This document shows positions 13,968 through 15,921 of a stretch of DNA of 15,921 bases, in pieces (position 1 is the first letter of the stretch; each line of letters starts with the position of its first letter). Under the pieces are notes generated by a model. The model saw only the letters and a program-made list of their open reading frames with translations, was not told the origin of the DNA and did no database searches. The stretch is from Bacteroidales bacterium UBA1204 (lineage in GTDB: Bacteria; Bacteroidota; Bacteroidia; Bacteroidales; F082). Where the stretch lies: positions 1 to 15,921 of the forward strand of contig DBXU01000074.1 of NCBI GenBank assembly GCA_002310075.1, written 5' to 3'. A program made the position numbers and the translations under genes.

Positions 13968-14047
13968 CGGTGTGAAGGATATGCCGCATTCGGCATAACC
14001 TGTACTGACGTGCAGAACATGCCGACTGCGTCAAAACCTTCACACCG
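13968..14047. ncRNA. Putative structured element: three-way junction fold
   Basis: CGGTGTGAAGG (13968-13978) pairs over 11 bp with CCTTCACACCG (14037-14047). Inside, TATGCCG-CATT-CGGCATA (13980-13997... arms seven bases each) forms one arm, and TGACG..CAG (14006-14015) with CTGCGTCA (14026-14033) forms another around loop AACATGCCGA. ATGCCG in that loop repeats the 5' side of the first arm, so CGGCAT has two possible partners, as in a switch. Pairing is strand-symmetric, so the transcribed strand is unsettled; a promoter-like site at 14462-14493 favours leftward. The fold is seen in sequence; expression is inferred. Confidence 0.45.
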
Positions 14048-14061
14048 TACGGCCAAGCGGT

Positions 14062-14108
14062 AGAAAACCCCGTCAGGAAGTCGTCCCGACCTCCTGCCGG
14101 GGTTTTCT
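14062..14108. terminator. Long bidirectional terminator-like hairpin
   Basis: AGAAAACCCCG (14062-14072) pairs with CGGGGTTTTCT (14098-14108); then CAGGA pairs with TCCTG and GTCG with CGAC around a TCC loop. Twenty pairs form with two mismatches. An A-run on the left and a T-run on the right give it terminator shape on both strands, weakened by the lack of a longer T-tract. Confidence 0.65.
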
Positions 14109-14203
14109 GTTACCCACCGCACGGCGACATCCCTACGCTCCTGGACTACACCAACCCACCGCACACGCAGTTGAAGTTCCCTACGAAAGAGTCCTTCTTA
14201 ACG

Positions 14204-14255
14204 GGCGTTGCTATGGCAATCGTCTGTGCCAGACCATTGCTTTCATGGCAATGCC
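14204..14255. other. Nested inverted repeat with TGC triloop
   Basis: GGCGTTGC (14204-14211) pairs with GCAATGCC (14248-14255, one G-T), GCAAT (14216-14220) with ATTGC (14236-14240), and GTCTG with CAGAC around TGC (14222-14234). It adds to the evidence that 13960-14400 is a structured region. Function is unknown. Confidence 0.5.
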
Positions 14256-14461
14256 CTAAAGGACACATTCAAGGGAATTTCGACTGCTCCAGCCGCACAG
14301 GCGCGGTTCATCCACTCCGGTCTGCCGCCCTTCACACGCTATTCGTTGACGCCTAATCGGCGGTCGTTCACGCTCCGCGAGCTTATTCATCGGTGTTCAC
14401 GGTTTCAGCACTTTAACTTCGGTATTCCCTCCAAGAAATCATTCCGTACCACTTTTCGCTG

Positions 14462-14493
14462 CAAAGATAGTTCCGGCGATCTCTGCATGTCAA
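14462..14493 (-). promoter_or_regulatory. Leftward Bacteroidetes-type promoter
   Basis: On the minus strand TATCTTTG (plus 14462-14469) matches the TAnnTTTG box exactly, and TTG (plus 14491-14493) lies 21 bases upstream, the expected spacing. Transcription would run left through the inverted repeat and reach the terminator-like hairpin at 14062-14108, giving an RNA of about 350-400 bases. No convincing protein lies on that path. Confidence 0.5.
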
Positions 14494-14698
14494 GGCACAA
14501 GTCGAGCGGCTTTACGAAAAATCTCCATCCACCTCCGGCGGTAGTATTTTTCAAGCCGTCCTTGACGTGCCATCGCCTACTCTCTTTCAGCAGCAAAAGT
14601 TATACGGTGATTCCTGGGGGAATGAATTAAAAAAAATGCTGAAAGTGAACGAATTAAATATAAAAAAGTTACCGGCTCAAACCCAAAAGAATAAAGCG
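14494..14698. other. Intergenic leader of the phosphoribosyltransferase gene cluster
   Basis: The left part is mixed GC and the last 80 bases are AT-rich (ATTAAAAAAAATG, AATATAAAAAAG), like a Bacteroidetes translation leader. I find no exact rightward TAnnTTTG box. An in-frame upstream ATG at 14567 would add 44 residues of poor protein character and is not favoured. Confidence 0.35.
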
Positions 14699-14842
14699 AT
14701 GGAAAACACGATGAACACACAAGAAAACGCCCTTATCATGGTGGCGACTCAGGTCGAAGACTTCGACGACCTTTTGAAAGTACAGGCCGAAACCGGCCTT
14801 GATATCGCAGAACTCGAAACAATGTACTACTCAATCATCTAA
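14699..14842 (+). CDS. Small acidic hypothetical protein, 47 residues
   Basis: From ATG 14699 the protein reads MENTMNTQENALIMVATQ and then an acidic helical segment (VEDFDDLLKVQAETGLDIAE), ending in a short aromatic tail. The start was chosen because sequence upstream in the same frame looks like translated intergenic DNA, and an AT-rich leader lies directly before it. It has no signal peptide, cysteine pair or basic surface. The next gene begins 4 bases after its stop, so the two are probably co-translated. The family is unknown to me; small acidic proteins of this type occur in conjugative elements and phages as regulators or inhibitors, which is only a suggestion. Confidence 0.6.
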   Translation: MENTMNTQENALIMVATQVEDFDDLLKVQAETGLDIAELETMYYSII

Positions 14843-14846
14843 GGCC

Positions 14847-15341
14847 ATGGAAACGAGATTTTTTGCTACTGGCAACTACCGCAAGGACGGACGCACCGAG
14901 ACCGCACACGCAATGAAAGAGGGCGCAAATTGGGCAATATATAAGGCCGCCGCCGAAATGGTCAAGTACATCCCGACTAATGCCGTACTCGTTCCCATGC
15001 CGAGCCACACGGGGCGCGCCACTTATACGCTGGAACTTTGCAAACGGATTGCACGAGAGACCGCCGCCGAGGTTTGCGACTATCTAAGAGGCAAGGAGAG
15101 GGAAACACTCTACAACCTAAAGAAGCAAGGCCGCCGCATTTTGCCCGCAAAATTAGGCTTTTATCTTTCGCAACCCATCCCAAGCGGAAAACTCGTCATC
15201 ATTATTGATAATGTGGTGGCCACGGGAACGACCGCCGCCGCCGCAGTCCGCGCCATTGGTGGCGGTGTCGTGTTCGCATACGCAGCCGCGACCAATAGCC
15301 AAACACGGAAAGACCTTGTAAGACTTTACCCAACCATTTAA
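14847..15341 (+). CDS. ComF-like phosphoribosyltransferase
   Basis: This 164-residue type I phosphoribosyltransferase-fold protein has the PRPP loop VIIIDNVVATGTT (residues 117-129), with D121 in the usual first acidic place and N122 where many homologues have a second acid. An upstream VLVPMPSHTGRATYTLELCK segment resembles the (V)PVP-HxxR stretch of ComF-type proteins. Start ATG 14847 lies 4 bases after the preceding stop; an earlier in-frame ATG at 14799 lies inside that gene and is rejected. ComF-like proteins often occur in mobile or competence contexts and their substrate is usually unknown. Here it sits between two unidentified cargo genes. Enzyme activity is likely; the base or acceptor cannot be stated. 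Confidence 0.85.
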   Translation: METRFFATGNYRKDGRTETAHAMKEGANWAIYKAAAEMVKYIPTNAVLVPMPSHTGRATYTLELCKRIARETAAEVCDYLRGKERETLYNLKKQGRRILPAKLGFYLSQPIPSGKLVIIIDNVVATGTTAAAAVRAIGGGVVFAYAAATNSQTRKDLVRLYPTI

Positions 15342-15385
15342 TAATTAGAGGCAGACACGCCGCTGCAGTTGCGTGTATTATTACA

Positions 15386-15921
15386 ATGTTACAACAATTA
15401 AACACCATCCAACCCGCACAAACTTTTGATTTTGAGGCAGAAAAGAACATCGAATTAACCCTTGACACGCTGAAGCGCACACACAAGGAAAACGACATTT
15501 TTGGCCGACCGCTGAAAGGCTTTTATCATTATGAAGCGATTGAACGGATAGCGGACGCCGCCGAAAGTCGTGGCCTTATGCCGATTGTGTCCGACCTATG
15601 GGCAGCGCAGAACGGCAGCAAATCCCAGCCAGGTGTCGTGTTGTTGCCCCAGGTGGAGGCCGTGACCATGCCCCACGCAGTGGAAGCACACATTTTGCGC
15701 CGTGTGTTTTGTACCCTTAATTTAATGCGGTTTGATGATGGCGAGAAATGCACAAATATTGCCTTCACATTCCACCAAGACGGCGTGCAGGTGGCAATCG
15801 GTCAGCGCGTCACCATTTGCCGCAACCAGACCATTTTGGGAGCGGAACACACCGCAATAAGCAAGGGCAACGACCAAGGCAGTATTAATGAACTTTTCGC
15901 CACGGTGGAAAGATGGCTTGA
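15386..15921 (+). CDS. Unidentified protein, 3' end outside the window
   Basis: The frame opens at ATG 15386, 44 bases after the phosphoribosyltransferase stop, and runs without a stop for 178 codons to the window edge. It begins MLQQLNTIQPAQTFDFEAEK. The middle part is mixed alpha/beta (HILRRVFCTLNLMRFDDGEK, IAFTFHQDGVQVAIGQRVTI), and the last visible segment is helical. This resembles the globular DUF-type accessory proteins of Bacteroidales conjugative transposons that lie near DUF932- and DUF3871-like genes, but I cannot assign it to one. There is no signal peptide or membrane segment. It is certainly truncated here by the window, not necessarily in nature. Confidence 0.75.
   Translation, partial: MLQQLNTIQPAQTFDFEAEKNIELTLDTLKRTHKENDIFGRPLKGFYHYEAIERIADAAESRGLMPIVSDLWAAQNGSKSQPGVVLLPQVEAVTMPHAVEAHILRRVFCTLNLMRFDDGEKCTNIAFTFHQDGVQVAIGQRVTICRNQTILGAEHTAISKGNDQGSINELFATVERWL

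Noticed and set aside
13719..14164. Overlapping frames on both strands (13719-13934 minus, 13878-14063 plus, 13922-14164 minus)
   Set aside because: They read through hairpins and, in one case, the terminator-like palindrome. They are rich in Arg, Pro and Cys without domain character, so structured non-coding DNA is more likely.
14208..14630. 140-codon plus frame and the 63-codon minus frame at 14405-14596
   Set aside because: Composition is unlike the neighbours, and both cross the leftward promoter-like site and the inverted repeat. I have an unverified impression that such frames are often called in Bacteroidales mobile elements; that would fit conserved DNA more than a protein.

Overview
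The window looks like a mobile-element region from a member of the Bacteroidales (Bacteroides, Prevotella or a relative). This rests on protein style, AT-rich leaders that mostly lack a Shine-Dalgarno, and promoter-like matches to the Bacteroidetes TAnnTTTG box. No rRNA, tRNA, CRISPR array, transposase or integrase is visible. All genes read rightwards.

Positions 3-4447 are a replication block: the tail of an unidentified gene, a NUMOD1-type DNA-binding protein, two small proteins (one zinc-binding), and a 1057-residue primase-helicase with CHC2 zinc finger, TOPRIM and P-loop ATPase. An array of twelve TGTTACA-type iterons follows immediately (4510-4704), a layout like phage P4 alpha protein and its iterons, so it is a candidate origin. 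After an unidentified gene (4770-5303), a gap with a 47-base-offset direct repeat leads to the virion block.

Positions 5412-12947 are a head and packaging block: a beta-rich probable virion protein with its own terminator, an S49 protease fused to a coiled-coil scaffold, a major capsid protein with a C-terminal Ig-like domain, two unidentified proteins, a PLD-like protein with one HKD-type motif, two small proteins of which one may be the small terminase, and the large terminase. No portal, tail or lysis gene is recognisable, so this is either part of a phage or prophage, or a capsid-forming satellite.

Positions 12948-14698 carry no convincing gene but are dense in structure. The terminase stop codon lies inside the first of three hairpin units. 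Each unit has a different, fully self-complementary stem around the same loop (GCCTATCAnTCCGGC) and is followed by the same tail (CCTACCGGnTGC). Next come triloop palindromes, a perfect 14-bp palindrome, three adjoining 11-12 bp tandem repeat families, a three-way-junction fold, a bidirectional terminator-like hairpin and a leftward promoter-like site. A decayed relative of the hairpin loop may also sit inside the iteron array at 4651-4684.

Positions 14699-15921 hold a 47-residue protein, a ComF-like phosphoribosyltransferase and a truncated unidentified protein. Their style fits accessory cargo of a Bacteroidales conjugative element, so the window may join two kinds of mobile DNA. The three-unit hairpin array is the strongest candidate for something undescribed.
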